This document shows, piece after piece, positions 1 to 10,352 of a stretch of 64,000 nt of DNA. The translations under genes were made by a program, and so were the position numbers. The stretch's first letter is position 1, and each line of letters begins with the position of its first letter. This DNA is from JARFQH01 sp963825595 (lineage in GTDB: Bacteria > Desulfobacterota > Desulfobacteria > Desulfobacterales > SG8-13): contig CAWGUE010000014.1 of NCBI GenBank assembly GCA_963825595.1, positions 62,001-126,000 of the forward strand, read 5' to 3'. The notes under the pieces are model-generated. The model ran no database searches and had not been told where the DNA came from. It saw nothing but the letters and a program-made list of their open reading frames with translations.

Positions 1-3000
1 CCGGTGCGCACATCTCGGTCGACCGTCGGCACCATGACGGAAATCACCGATTACGTGAAGCTCCTCTTCGCCCGCCTGGGTCAGCTGCATTGCAAGGCCT
101 GCAGCCGCCCCGTCCTGGTCGAAACACCGGATCATCTCTGGCAGGTGCTGCGGGAGTATAAATCCGGCACGGAAGTGATTCTCACTTATCCTTACCCGGT
201 GAAAAATACGCCCGCCAAAGACGTCCGCAACGAACTCATCCGGACGGGGTATGACCGCTGGTTCGACGGTAAGGATATTCTTCCCCTGGCCCAATGGCAA
301 CCACGATCGGAAAACGAACCCCTCAATGTGCTGGCCGACCGCATCGCACTGAAACCTTCGGACCGCAAGCGGATCGTCGACTCGGCCGAACTCGCTTTCC
401 GGTTCGGCAGGGGGCGCCTGGACGTCTGGCTGAACCGTGAAAAACATCTGGCGTTGAGTTCCATTCTGGAATGCGCGCACTGTGGCATGCGTTATAACCC
501 TCCGCTGCCCAACCTTTTTTCCTTCAACAGCCCCCTTGGTGCCTGCGATACGTGCCGCGGTTTCGGACGAACCATCGATGTCGATCTCGACCTGGTTATA
601 CCCGACAGCCAACTGACCATTTCCGGAGGGGCCGTCAAACCCTGGGGAGGGCCTTCAAACCATCGTTCCGAGTATGATGACCTGATTGAATTTTGCCGGG
701 TCCAAGGCATCCCGACAGAGATCCCGTTTCAAAAGTTATCAAAATCCCAACAACGCGCCATCGTCGACGGTACCTCTTCCTATTATGGCATCCGGGGCTT
801 TTTTAAGTGGCTTGAAACCCGAACATATAAAATGCCGGTGCGTGTATTTCTTTCGCGCTACCGCAGCTATGATATTTGTCAAGACTGCGGCGGGACTCGC
901 TTCAAGGAGGAGACGCTTCTCTACCGCCTGGCCGACAAAACCATCGCTCACATTTATAAGATGAATGTGGCATCGGCAACTGATTTTTTCACGGATCTCC
1001 AACTGCCCGACGGTGATGAAGCCAGCCGCCTGATCCTTAATGCCGTTTACAAACGGTTAAACTACCTGAAGGATGTGGGCTTGGCCTACTTGACTCTCGA
1101 CCGCCAGTCTCGGACCCTTTCCGGAGGGGAGGTGCAGCGGGTGGCTCTGGCCTCGGCCTTGGGCGCCGACCTGGTCAACACCCTGTATATCCTTGACGAA
1201 CCCAGCATTGGACTCCACCCCCGCGACAGTCACCGCCTCATTGACATTCTCAAAAACTTGCGGGATCAGGGCAACACCGTGGTCATTGTCGAACACGATC
1301 CCGAAATAATCAGAGAGAGCGACTTCCTGCTCGACCTTGGACCCCGGGCGGGTGAGCAGGGCGGGCAAATCATGTATTTTGGTCCCACCGCGGACGTCAA
1401 CGGTTCGCTGACCGGCCAGTACTTGAAAGGCACCCGGCAGATTCCACTTCCCCAAGTCCGCCGTAAACCCCAACGCAATCGATGGATCACGATCAGGGGA
1501 GCGGAAGCCCACAACCTGAAGAAAATCGATGTGCGCATCCCGCTTAACCTTTTTGTCTGCCTGACCGGTGTTTCGGGTTCCGGCAAATCGACCCTGGCGG
1601 AAAAAATTCTTTACCGGGCTGCGCACCGGTACATGGGTGAAATAGGATCAAAACCAGGTAAACACCGCTCCATTTCAGGTCTAATAACACTCAACGAAAC
1701 CATACTGGTCGATCAGCGCCCTATCGGCCGCACCCCGCGCGCAAATGTGTTGACTTACACTAAATCTCTGGAGCCGATTCGGCACCTCCTGGCAGGAACA
1801 GCCACGGCAAAAAAGAAGGGGTGGGGGCCGGGTCATTTTTCTTTCAATGTAGATGGCGGGCGATGCGACACCTGCAAGGGGGATGGATTTGAAAAAATCG
1901 AAATGCAATTCCTGTCAGACGTTTTTGTTTCTTGCCCCCAGTGCAGCGGCAAGCGGTTCAAACCTGAAATTCTGGCGGTGACTTATCGAGAGCGCAGCAT
2001 AGCCGACATTCTCGACATGACGGTAGCCGAGGCCCTGATATTCTTCCAGGGTTCGTCGAAGCGCCACACAGCCATTCGCAATTCGCTGCACCCACTGACC
2101 GATGTCGGTTTGGGATACATCCGCCTTGGCCAGCCGATCAATACGTTTTCCGGCGGAGAAGCCCAACGGCTCAAGCTCTCTCGTTACCTCAAACGCAATG
2201 CCGGCACCGGCCGCCTGTTCATCTTCGATGAACCAACCACGGGTTTACACTACGATGATATCGCCACCCTCCTTTTGGCCCTTCAACGGCTGGTAGATGA
2301 TGGAAACACCGTTCTTGTCATTGAACACAACATGGATGTCGTCAAGGCTGCCGACTGGTTAATCGACCTGGGCCCGGAAGGAGGCGATGAGGGGGGGCGA
2401 CTGGTCGTCGCCGGAACACCGGAAAAAGTGGCCTCGCACGCGAGCTCTCATACCGGACTGTTCCTGAAATCGTACTTGATGGAAAGCGGTCGCTTCAAAC
2501 CCAGCCGCCCCCCGCAGCTGATTGGTGAACCACCGGCCAATTACACCCAGTCGGGACCCCGGGCCGCCATCTCGCTGCAAGGCGCTCGGGAACATAATCT
2601 GAAAGACCTGTCTCTGCGTATTCCCCACAACCAGCTCGTGGTATTCAGTGGTGTGTCCGGCTCTGGTAAATCAACTCTGGCATTCGACATCCTGTTCGCT
2701 GAGGGTCAACGCCGCTACCTCGAGAGCCTGGCCCCCTATGTGCGTCAATATGTCCGGGTTATGGAACGTCCCGATGTCGACCTGATCTCAGGGCTTTCGC
2801 CCACTGTTGCGGTCGAACAGCGGGTGAGCTACTCAAGCCGTCGCTCCACGGTTGCCACCCTGACTGAAGTCTATCATTTTCTGCGTTTGCTGTTCAGCAA
2901 GCTCGGTATCCATCACTGCCCGGGCTGCAACCGACGATTGACAGCCCAGACGCCGGTTAAAGTGGCCGAAGATGTACGTCGGCGCTACGGCAACCGATCC

Positions 3001-5055
3001 GCTTTGGTCTTGATACCGAAAATTTCCGGTCGCAAAGGGTTTCACAAGGAGGTGCTGAGTCAGGCATTGAAGAGTGGTCTCACCCATGCCCGCATCGATG
3101 GCAAGGTGACGGAACTGCAGCACGGTATGGCCCTCAGCCGTTACCATGAACACACCATAGAACTTGTGACCGGATCAATCGGAGGGCGGCGGCGAGAAAT
3201 CACCGAACTGGTCAACCGTTCCCTGAAGGCGGGTGACGGCAGCCTTATCATACTCGATCCTGATGGTGGAGAAGAGGTTTTCAGTATTCATGGCGCCTGC
3301 CCAACCTGCGGCCTTGGGGTCGCAAAACTGGACCCGCGGCTTTTTTCGTTCAACAGCCGGCAGGGAGCCTGCCCGAAATGCAGCGGACTGGGAGACGCCG
3401 GTAGTGATGAAACCGAACCTGCAGAAACAAATGCCCGGTTCTGCCCTGCCTGCGCCGGCAGCCGCCTGAATGCCGCGGCCCTGGCGGTGAGGGTATCCGG
3501 ACGGACCATTTGGGATCTCGTTCAGCAACCTGCGGGCAAGCTTGCCAAAAGCATACGGGCATTGACCTTCCCCGATACGCAAAAGACAATCGCCGTACCG
3601 ATCATCCAGGAAACGCTGATGCGGCTCGATCTGCTCAACCAGCTTGGCCTCTCCTATCTTTCTCTGGGGCGCAGCGGCGACACCTTGTCTGGTGGCGAAG
3701 CCCAGCGGGTGCGCCTGGCAGCCCTTCTGGGCTCAAACCTTACCGGCGTCAGCTATATTCTCGATGAACCAACCATTGGACTCCACCCCCGGGATAACGG
3801 CGTTCTGCTCGATGCACTGCTGGCCCTCAAAAAGCGTGGCAACACCATCATGGTGGTTGAGCACGATGTCGATACGATCCGGGCCGCCGACACCATCATC
3901 GATCTCGGACCGGGTGCCGGACAGCAGGGCGGTTACCTGGTGGTCATTGGCAGCCTGGAAGAGCTGAAAAATACACCCGCTTCCATCACCGGTGCATACA
4001 TCGACGGACGCCCCCGAAAGATTACATCGCGCTTGAGGCCCTATAAGAGGTCACCGATGGTGACTGTGCACTCGGCCAAAGCCCGCAACCTGAAAAAAAT
4101 TAACGTGCAGTTCCCCCTTGGCACCCTTATCTGTGTCACCGGTGTTTCGGGTTCAGGCAAGTCCTCGCTGCTGAAAGAGACGCTGTACAAGGAATTGAAA
4201 AACCGACTGGGCAAACAAAATAAACCGACCGTTAACTGCCGCAACATTACGGGCTGGAAACAATTGAACCAGGTTCTCGAAGTTGATCACAGTCCCATCG
4301 GGCGAACGCCGCGTTCGGTACCTTCGTCTTATATCGGTTTTTTGGCCGACATCCGCAAACTGTTTGCCATGACTCCGGAAGCGCGATCGCGCGGATATAA
4401 AGCCGCACGGTTTTCTTTTAACTTAGACGGCGGGAGATGCGAGGCTTGTAAAGGTCAGGGTCAGCCCAAGGTTGCCATGAGCTTTCTGCCCGATGTGTAC
4501 GTTCCATGCGATATCTGTGGCGGCAAGCGTTTCAATCGGGAGACTCTCGCTGTTCGATATAAGGCCAAAACGATCGCGGATGTGCTCGATCTGACCTTTG
4601 CAGAGGCCCTGCAGTTCTTTTCGGCCGTTCCGGTGATCCGCCGGGCACTCCAATTTGTCTGCGACATCGGCATCGGTTACCTCCGCCTGGGACAGCCCAG
4701 CCCCTCCCTGTCCGGCGGCGAAGCCCAACGCATGAAGCTGGCCCGGCAACTGGCCAAGCCCGCCCGTGGACAGACCTTATTTATCCTCGATGAACCGACA
4801 ACCGGCCTTCACCTGGCTGACATCCAACGACTGATCGATGTCTTGCAGGCGCTGGTGGATGGCGGCAATACGGTGGCCATAATCGAACACAATCTGGAAG
4901 TGATCAAATCCGCCGATTATATCATTGACCTGGGTCCGGAAGGCGGTGATGAAGGAGGGCGGGTGGTGGCATCCGGGGCTCCCGGCGAATTTCTGCATCA
5001 CATCGGCGTTTCCCACACGGCTTTCCACCTGAAGAAGTATCTGTCCGGCCGCTGA
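1..5055 (+). CDS. uvrA: Tandem-fused UvrA excinuclease ABC subunit A (5' end cut by window)
   Basis: This is the DNA-damage recognition ATPase of nucleotide excision repair, but with two UvrA copies in one chain (about 1684 residues in the window). The frame is open to base 1, and the first readable part matches the region about 100 residues into a normal UvrA, so the true start and first Walker A lie outside. Walker A motifs GVSGSGKS(T/S) are at about 1567, 2650 and 4141. ABC signature motifs (L/F)SGGE lie near 1117, 2143, 3685 and 4708, each followed by an ILDEP or IFDEP Walker B. Several CxxC zinc pairs occur in both copies. The first copy ends near residue 830 and the second starts near residue 855 with an intact N-terminal ATPase. 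Normal UvrA is about 940 residues; double UvrA chains are known, for example in Chlamydia. The second copy looks catalytically complete. Confidence 0.93.
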   Translation, partial: PVRTSRSTVGTMTEITDYVKLLFARLGQLHCKACSRPVLVETPDHLWQVLREYKSGTEVILTYPYPVKNTPAKDVRNELIRTGYDRWFDGKDILPLAQWQPRSENEPLNVLADRIALKPSDRKRIVDSAELAFRFGRGRLDVWLNREKHLALSSILECAHCGMRYNPPLPNLFSFNSPLGACDTCRGFGRTIDVDLDLVIPDSQLTISGGAVKPWGGPSNHRSEYDDLIEFCRVQGIPTEIPFQKLSKSQQRAIVDGTSSYYGIRGFFKWLETRTYKMPVRVFLSRYRSYDICQDCGGTRFKEETLLYRLADKTIAHIYKMNVASATDFFTDLQLPDGDEASRLILNAVYKRLNYLKDVGLAYLTLDRQSRTLSGGEVQRVALASALGADLVNTLYILDEPSIGLHPRDSHRLIDILKNLRDQGNTVVIVEHDPEIIRESDFLLDLGPRAGEQGGQIMYFGPTADVNGSLTGQYLKGTRQIPLPQVRRKPQRNRWITIRGAEAHNLKKIDVRIPLNLFVCLTGVSGSGKSTLAEKILYRAAHRYMGEIGSKPGKHRSISGLITLNETILVDQRPIGRTPRANVLTYTKSLEPIRHLLAGTATAKKKGWGPGHFSFNVDGGRCDTCKGDGFEKIEMQFLSDVFVSCPQCSGKRFKPEILAVTYRERSIADILDMTVAEALIFFQGSSKRHTAIRNSLHPLTDVGLGYIRLGQPINTFSGGEAQRLKLSRYLKRNAGTGRLFIFDEPTTGLHYDDIATLLLALQRLVDDGNTVLVIEHNMDVVKAADWLIDLGPEGGDEGGRLVVAGTPEKVASHASSHTGLFLKSYLMESGRFKPSRPPQLIGEPPANYTQSGPRAAISLQGAREHNLKDLSLRIPHNQLVVFSGVSGSGKSTLAFDILFAEGQRRYLESLAPYVRQYVRVMERPDVDLISGLSPTVAVEQRVSYSSRRSTVATLTEVYHFLRLLFSKLGIHHCPGCNRRLTAQTPVKVAEDVRRRYGNRSALVLIPKISGRKGFHKEVLSQALKSGLTHARIDGKVTELQHGMALSRYHEHTIELVTGSIGGRRREITELVNRSLKAGDGSLIILDPDGGEEVFSIHGACPTCGLGVAKLDPRLFSFNSRQGACPKCSGLGDAGSDETEPAETNARFCPACAGSRLNAAALAVRVSGRTIWDLVQQPAGKLAKSIRALTFPDTQKTIAVPIIQETLMRLDLLNQLGLSYLSLGRSGDTLSGGEAQRVRLAALLGSNLTGVSYILDEPTIGLHPRDNGVLLDALLALKKRGNTIMVVEHDVDTIRAADTIIDLGPGAGQQGGYLVVIGSLEELKNTPASITGAYIDGRPRKITSRLRPYKRSPMVTVHSAKARNLKKINVQFPLGTLICVTGVSGSGKSSLLKETLYKELKNRLGKQNKPTVNCRNITGWKQLNQVLEVDHSPIGRTPRSVPSSYIGFLADIRKLFAMTPEARSRGYKAARFSFNLDGGRCEACKGQGQPKVAMSFLPDVYVPCDICGGKRFNRETLAVRYKAKTIADVLDLTFAEALQFFSAVPVIRRALQFVCDIGIGYLRLGQPSPSLSGGEAQRMKLARQLAKPARGQTLFILDEPTTGLHLADIQRLIDVLQALVDGGNTVAIIEHNLEVIKSADYIIDLGPEGGDEGGRVVASGAPGEFLHHIGVSHTAFHLKKYLSGR

Positions 5056-5113
5056 GATTCAACACTGTAAGCCTCGACGGGATGATGCCGATTCAGGCCA
5101 GACAAAAATACCG

Positions 5114-5142
5114 TTGACAACCTCATCGAAGGTTTCTATAAA
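5114..5142 (+). promoter_or_regulatory. Candidate sigma-70 promoter upstream of the HD-GYP gene
   Basis: TTGACA at 5114-5119 and TATAAA at 5137-5142 are separated by exactly 17 bases. It lies in the gap after uvrA and points at the HD-GYP gene, leaving a leader of about 130 bases. Assigned from consensus match only. Confidence 0.4.
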
Positions 5143-5277
5143 CCGAGTCTCTCATAGATTCGATTGTGCTGAGTTGGCCCACAATTGTTTAAATCGAGTG
5201 TCAGCAGACATCTGAACCTAAATGGATGCGCCGACAGTGAAAAATCTCTCCTGATGCTCTTGTCGTGTAATACGTAA

Positions 5278-5895
5278 ATGCGGTTAAGGTTAATGGAATA
5301 CTGTTCTTCGGAATCATTGGTTTCAGATTTTAAAAAGCTCAGTGACATCAACGCAGCGCTTGGATCAAAAGACGAATACACCCAGGGTCATGCCCGCCGG
5401 GTTGCGCTTTATTCCATGCGGCTGGCGCGTCGGATGGGTCTTTCCCTTGAAGAAGTCGCAAACATCGGCATTGGCGGTTTGGTCCACGATATCGGCAAAC
5501 TCGGTCTGAGTGACCGGATCTTCAGCAACAGAACCACTCACCTGTATGGCGAAATGCTGGATGAAGTCCGCCGGCATCCCGGTATGGGCGTCGCGCTTCT
5601 CCAGGGAATCGACAGCCTCGCCCCGGTGCTCGATTTTGTGCACCTGCATCATGAACGCCTGGACGGGTCGGGGTACCCCTATGGTCTAAAGGCCGATGAA
5701 ATCCCTCTGGGTGCCAGAATTATTGCCGTGGCGGATTGTTTCGATGCCATCACCACCGATCGGCCATACCAACAAGGCAAAAGCCGCGCAAAGGCATTTG
5801 ACATCCTGCGCCGGATGGGTGGTCAAGAGTTGTGCCGGGAGATGGTGGCTGACTTTGTTGCCGACATCGAGGAAAACGGCATGATCGATAGGTGA
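5278..5895 (+). CDS. HD-GYP domain protein (putative cyclic-di-GMP phosphodiesterase)
   Basis: A 205-residue protein made almost entirely of one HD-GYP domain, the family that hydrolyses cyclic-di-GMP. Visible motifs are GHARRVALYS, the metal-binding VHDIGKL, and HHERLDGSGYP, which carries the HHExxDGxGYP signature. There is no receiver or other sensory domain, so it is a minimal cytoplasmic enzyme; the family usually carries an N-terminal sensor. An alternative start at 5293 (MEYCSSE) lies just after a short AAGG. The gene ends 3 bases before the convergent modF-like gene. The next gene on this strand encodes a diguanylate cyclase, so opposing cyclic-di-GMP activities lie within 4 kb, although they are not an operon. 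Confidence 0.88.
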   Translation: MRLRLMEYCSSESLVSDFKKLSDINAALGSKDEYTQGHARRVALYSMRLARRMGLSLEEVANIGIGGLVHDIGKLGLSDRIFSNRTTHLYGEMLDEVRRHPGMGVALLQGIDSLAPVLDFVHLHHERLDGSGYPYGLKADEIPLGARIIAVADCFDAITTDRPYQQGKSRAKAFDILRRMGGQELCREMVADFVADIEENGMIDR

Positions 5896-5898
5896 TGG

Positions 5899-7431
5899 TC
5901 AGTGCTCCTTCCGCGCCGGTGCCATTTCCGAATGGGCCCGATAAGCGCCCGACGGCATTTTCTCGAATCGCAATACATGGGTAATGCAGGTCAGCCTTTC
6001 CTCTGGTTGATGCGTCACGTAAAGCAGTTGCGTTCCCGATTCGAAACCCACCTGATCGAGCAGGGCCAGGATTCGACGTCTCGCCGCCCTATCGAGCCCC
6101 TGGCAGGGCTCATCCAGAATCAGCAGCCGTGGTGACTTGACCAGGGCGCGAACCAGCAGAACAAGGCGCTGCTCACCCTGGGACAAGAACTGGAACGATC
6201 GCTCGGCCAGGGCGGCACACCCCAATCGCTTCATCCATGCGGCGGCGATGCGGCGCTGGCTGAAGGAAGCCCTTCGATAAAGTCCGACAGAATCAAAAAA
6301 ACCCGACAGCACGACATCAGCTGCAAGGAGCTGTTTACGGTAGCGTATCTGGAATTCGGAGGATACCAGACCGATGTGCTGCTTGATATCCCAGATCGTC
6401 TCACCGGAGCCCCTTTGCCGCCCGAACAGAATGATTTTATTGGCATACGCCTGGGGGGCGTCACCGGCAAGCAAGCTCAGCAAGGTGGTCTTGCCCGATC
6501 CATTCGGACCGAGAATGGCCCAGTTTTCGCCGGCACGAACGGTCCAATTCAGCTGGCTGATCACCGTTACGGCGCCATAGTTTACCGTCACATCCCGCAT
6601 GTCGATGACCACCTCCCCGGGTATTGTGCGATCACGGCGATTCATCTTCGTCGGGCTCAGGCAGGGTTTATCCCCTTGATTGTCAGGGTCGTAAATGCGC
6701 GTTCGTCTGTCGCTGTCAAGCATTCTGCGTTCATCCTGAAATACCATCCGGCCGTTTTTTACACCCAGAATGTGGGTTATTCGGTGCGGAATCTCCGCCA
6801 ACCGATGCGTTACCAGGATGATCTGTGTCGCCCCATCCATCAGCCGGTCGAGAATGGACACCAGTTGCTCTCGCCGCTGGGGATCAAGCCCGTCGAAGGG
6901 TTCGTCAAGAATGAGCATTGGAGGCGATTTGAGGATTTCCACAGCAATCAGCACCCGGCGAACCTCACCGGTTGAAAGCCCCCGGACGGGCCGGTCGAGC
7001 AAATCCGTGAGATCCAATTTATGGTGCAATTTCTGCATGTTTTCCGGTTGGAACGTTTTTCTTTGAGTCTGGCCCCTCAACAAATCTCGAACGCAGAGAT
7101 GATTCTTGAAATTCCCGCTGAAACTGCGGGATTCGTCCCGGCTCTCCTCCCTTGATATGAGATTGCGGTGAGTTTCAAATGACAAATATCCGATGTCATG
7201 CGGTACCATGGCGGGATCATGATAGTAAATATTTCCGGCAACCACCGGCACCAAACCGGCAATAGCGCGAACCAGGGAGGTCTTGCCGGCACCATTCGGT
7301 CCGATAACCGCCCAGTGCTGGCCGCGACCAATCGTCCAACAACTGCCGGCGAACATGCGTTGATCTCTGACCCGCAGGGTTACCCTGTCAAGGGTGATAA
7401 AGGCGCCGCCCGATAGGTTGTTTATCCGCAC
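5899..7431 (-). CDS. modF: ModF/PhrA-like protein with two ABC ATPase domains
   Basis: A 510-residue soluble protein with two ABC ATPase domains and no membrane segment. Domain 1 has Walker A GPNGAGKT (residues 44-51), signature LSTGE and Walker B LILDEPFDGLD. Domain 2 has GPNGSGKT, LSQGE and LILDEPCQGLD. The length and arrangement match E. coli ModF (about 490 residues), which lies beside the molybdate transporter genes; its role is not settled. Here no modABC is visible nearby, although cofactor genes moaB, mobA and moaC lie 50 kb away. The start is GTG at 7431, preceded by AGGAG. Other two-domain ABC ATPases (ABC-F type) are less likely because the long inter-domain linker of that family is missing. 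Confidence 0.85.
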   Translation of the reverse strand: MRINNLSGGAFITLDRVTLRVRDQRMFAGSCWTIGRGQHWAVIGPNGAGKTSLVRAIAGLVPVVAGNIYYHDPAMVPHDIGYLSFETHRNLISREESRDESRSFSGNFKNHLCVRDLLRGQTQRKTFQPENMQKLHHKLDLTDLLDRPVRGLSTGEVRRVLIAVEILKSPPMLILDEPFDGLDPQRREQLVSILDRLMDGATQIILVTHRLAEIPHRITHILGVKNGRMVFQDERRMLDSDRRTRIYDPDNQGDKPCLSPTKMNRRDRTIPGEVVIDMRDVTVNYGAVTVISQLNWTVRAGENWAILGPNGSGKTTLLSLLAGDAPQAYANKIILFGRQRGSGETIWDIKQHIGLVSSEFQIRYRKQLLAADVVLSGFFDSVGLYRRASFSQRRIAAAWMKRLGCAALAERSFQFLSQGEQRLVLLVRALVKSPRLLILDEPCQGLDRAARRRILALLDQVGFESGTQLLYVTHQPEERLTCITHVLRFEKMPSGAYRAHSEMAPARKEH

Positions 7432-7604
7432 GATTACTCCTGTTCTGATGATATTATGCGTCTTCTCGATGGCTTTTCTGGTTCACAGGAACCTTGCAAC
7501 ATCGGTCTGAATGAATTTAATTTCCAACAACCTCAAATAATTGCGCGCACAATCGGGGAACATCGCCGTTGCATTATTGTTTTAAAGCCGGTACAATTAC
7601 GAGC

Positions 7605-9230
7605 ATGATAAATCAAGAATCATCGGCCGTATACCACCGTCCGCCCAAAGAAAATAATCAGGCGCTTGAACACCGGGTAACAGAGCTCGACGAGCTGCTC
7701 AATTTCAGCCGCAAACTGAGCAACATACTCAACCTGCACGAGCTCTACGCTCTGTTATCTGAGATTGTCCGCCGAAAAATCGGCGCCGATATGTTTTCGA
7801 TATTCATTTACCGCCAAAAACCGAAAATATTCCGTTTGGTCTACACATACGGCGTTGGCGAAATCAACCGCGAATTTATGTTTGAAAACATCGATGCCCT
7901 CTGGCAGCGCCTGATGGCTAACGAACCCTTTTCACTGCACGACGATTCCGGACACCCTCTCTATCCAGACCTTAACCAACGGTTCCACCTTGACCTCTTG
8001 CATGCCGATTGGCTCGTTCCGATGATGATGCAAAACAAGGTCGTCGGTTTTTTAGCCGTCGGCGGAAAAGGCCACGATCTTCCCTACAGCGAAACCGATG
8101 TCTATTTCCTCCGGCAGATCGCTGCCCAAGCCGCTGTATGTATCAATACCTGCCACCTCTACCTGCAACGTAATAAGGAGAAAGAGGAACTTAACCGCAC
8201 ATTATACAACCTATCGCTTCTGTACAACATCGGACGGGCGATGACCTATATCAGCGATCTTAAGAGCCTACTGCAATATATCTTGAACCAGGCGATCGAA
8301 ATCACCGGGGCCGAAAAAGGATCGATCATGCTCTACGACATCGAAAACAACCGGCTCAGCGTCCGCGTTCTGGCCGGCCTAGAGGACAAAGCCTACCAGA
8401 AAAAAGTCAACAACAACGAGATTGATTGCCGGAGTTTCAAACCCGGTGAAGGTATTGCCGGTCGTGTATTTGAAACCGGCAGGCCGATGGTGGTAGACAA
8501 AGCCAGTGAAGAGGAACTCTTTGTCGAACCGGCCACGTCTTTTGTTCGTTCCATCGCCTGCATACCCATGAAAGTATACAGCGATCCGATCGGCGTGATC
8601 AACGTCACCAACAAACTGGACGATACGGGATTCAGTGACGAAGACGTCGAATTGCTGAAGGCCGTTTCCGACCAGGCAGCGGTCGCCATCAACAAAGCCC
8701 AACTCTGGGAAATGGCAGTAACAGACTCGTTGACCGGCCTCTTTGTGCGGCGCTACTTTATGGTCAAATTACAGGAAGAGTTCCACCGGGCTGAAAGATA
8801 TGAAAAAAACTTATCGGTGGTAATGGCCGACCTGGATAATTTCAAAGACGTCAACGACACATATGGCCATTCCGCCGGAGACAGCGTTTTAAAAATTATC
8901 GGTAAATTTTTGCAGCGCAATATTCGGGATGTCGACATCATCGCCCGCTTCGGCGGTGAGGAATTTGTCATCCTGCTGCCGGAAGCCGACAAAGAGGAAG
9001 CCCGCATCGTTTCCGAACGACTGCGCCGCACATTGGCGCAGTTGAAACTGGATGACCTGCCCTCCTTGACCATCAGTCTCGGTATTGCCGCCTATCCGGA
9101 GGATGGAAACAGTATCGAGAAATTGATTAAGAGGGCCGATGACGCCATGTATGTGGCCAAGCAAACCGGAAGGAACCGGGTCATCATGTATGAATCCGGT
9201 ATGGATCGGATCCGTTCCGATACTCATTAG
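7605..9230 (+). CDS. GAF-GAF-GGDEF diguanylate cyclase
   Basis: A 541-residue cytoplasmic signalling protein. Two GAF domains (about residues 35-185 and 210-370) precede a GGDEF domain that makes cyclic-di-GMP. The active-site motif is GGEEF (450-454), so catalysis is expected. The RDVD motif five residues upstream (441-444) fits the RxxD inhibitory site for product feedback. A short helical segment links the GAF domains. The ATG at 7605 was chosen over a TTG at 7569 because the extra residues add nothing recognisable; the ribosome site is weak for both. The signal sensed by the GAF domains cannot be told from sequence. Confidence 0.9.
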   Translation: MINQESSAVYHRPPKENNQALEHRVTELDELLNFSRKLSNILNLHELYALLSEIVRRKIGADMFSIFIYRQKPKIFRLVYTYGVGEINREFMFENIDALWQRLMANEPFSLHDDSGHPLYPDLNQRFHLDLLHADWLVPMMMQNKVVGFLAVGGKGHDLPYSETDVYFLRQIAAQAAVCINTCHLYLQRNKEKEELNRTLYNLSLLYNIGRAMTYISDLKSLLQYILNQAIEITGAEKGSIMLYDIENNRLSVRVLAGLEDKAYQKKVNNNEIDCRSFKPGEGIAGRVFETGRPMVVDKASEEELFVEPATSFVRSIACIPMKVYSDPIGVINVTNKLDDTGFSDEDVELLKAVSDQAAVAINKAQLWEMAVTDSLTGLFVRRYFMVKLQEEFHRAERYEKNLSVVMADLDNFKDVNDTYGHSAGDSVLKIIGKFLQRNIRDVDIIARFGGEEFVILLPEADKEEARIVSERLRRTLAQLKLDDLPSLTISLGIAAYPEDGNSIEKLIKRADDAMYVAKQTGRNRVIMYESGMDRIRSDTH

Positions 9231-9338
9231 AAGCCATCTGAAAATTTATTTTTACTGCCTGGCGATTCGGTTGTCTTCTCAAGCTAAGAAGTTCCCCCAC
9301 GGTGTCGCCCGCACAGCACCCGGATAGAGGAGTAGGAA

Positions 9339-10352
9339 TTGTTTTCGCTTAACACGGTTGGCCGATGCCCGTTGGCGGCAAAAAAGAACCATGAAGCAGC
9401 GACGGTAGTGTCGATCGTTCTCATCGGAATTCTCGTTATAATTCTTGGAAACCGGTTTCCAGCCAAGGCCTCAGCGCCAGGTGAAGACGCCTTTCCCCCG
9501 CTGCGCATCAGGCTCAGTCAACCAGTGGTGACCGTGGGAGATATAACCATAGTGGAAATCGACGGTCAGCGTAAGGGGCCGTCGCTCGAAGACCTTGGTG
9601 CCCGTTTTCTCGACATTGTCATTCCACTTTTCGATCACCCGATAAAAGGAAGCGACACACGTATCGGCCTCATCCCTATTCCTTACAAAACATCACCGGG
9701 CGTCAAGACCCTTTTCCTCGAATGGACAGACAGTGCCGGGCATCACAGGCATCCCATCCCGTTGGAAATACGGGGTGGTCGCTTCCAGTCAGAGAAACTG
9801 CAAGTCACCGCCAGCCGGGTGATCCCGCCCAAGAAAATGATGCCAAGAATTCAGCGCGAACGGGAAGAAATCAAGGCCGCCTATTCTCGCAGTCAACCGC
9901 TCCGATGCTGGGACGCTCCCTTTCAGCGACCGACAACCGGGAAGGTGACAAGTGCGTATGGCGCGCAGCGTCTACTCAACGGTAAATTACAACGCTACCA
10001 TGGTGGTGTGGATTTCCGGGCCGCGAGCGGTACCCCCATTTATGCCGCCAACAGCGGTGTGGTCCGATTGGCGAAAAACCTCTTTTATTCCGGAAATCAC
10101 GTTATTCTGGATCACGGCGAAGGTCTCTTCACCAGCTATTCGCATTTGAGCCATATTGATGTCAGCACCGGCCAATCGGTAGCCAGGGGGCAGGTGATCG
10201 GCAAATCGGGATCTACCGGACGGGTGAGTGGGCCACACCTTCACTGGAGCGTCAAAGTTCATGGCGTCAACGTCGATCCCCTGCGTTTTATCAATGCCCT
10301 CGACACCTTACTGGATCATCAGAATCCCAGTTTCGTTGCGGCGCCGCAATAA
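9339..10352 (+). CDS. M23-family (LytM-type) peptidase, membrane-anchored
   Basis: A 337-residue protein with one N-terminal membrane segment (about residues 21-38), a region of about 150 residues without recognised motifs, and a C-terminal M23 zinc peptidase domain. The zinc and catalytic residues are in place: H221 and D225 (HGGVDF), H269 (YSHL) and H300/H302 (SGPHLHW). M23 enzymes cleave peptide cross-links in peptidoglycan, and some only activate amidases; the full set of ligands argues for an active enzyme here. The start is TTG at 9339, preceded by GAGGAGTAGG. It probably acts in the periplasm during wall remodelling. Confidence 0.88.
   Translation: MFSLNTVGRCPLAAKKNHEAATVVSIVLIGILVIILGNRFPAKASAPGEDAFPPLRIRLSQPVVTVGDITIVEIDGQRKGPSLEDLGARFLDIVIPLFDHPIKGSDTRIGLIPIPYKTSPGVKTLFLEWTDSAGHHRHPIPLEIRGGRFQSEKLQVTASRVIPPKKMMPRIQREREEIKAAYSRSQPLRCWDAPFQRPTTGKVTSAYGAQRLLNGKLQRYHGGVDFRAASGTPIYAANSGVVRLAKNLFYSGNHVILDHGEGLFTSYSHLSHIDVSTGQSVARGQVIGKSGSTGRVSGPHLHWSVKVHGVNVDPLRFINALDTLLDHQNPSFVAAPQ

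Noticed and set aside
1057..1626. Long open frame antisense to uvrA
   Set aside because: No ribosome site or recognisable product; it mirrors the codon bias of the real gene. The same applies to antisense frames inside pfkB (34114-35118), the hybrid kinase (23228-23860) and lysA.
5278..9230. HD-GYP and GGDEF genes as one cyclic-di-GMP operon
   Set aside because: They are separated by modF on the opposite strand, so no shared transcript is possible.
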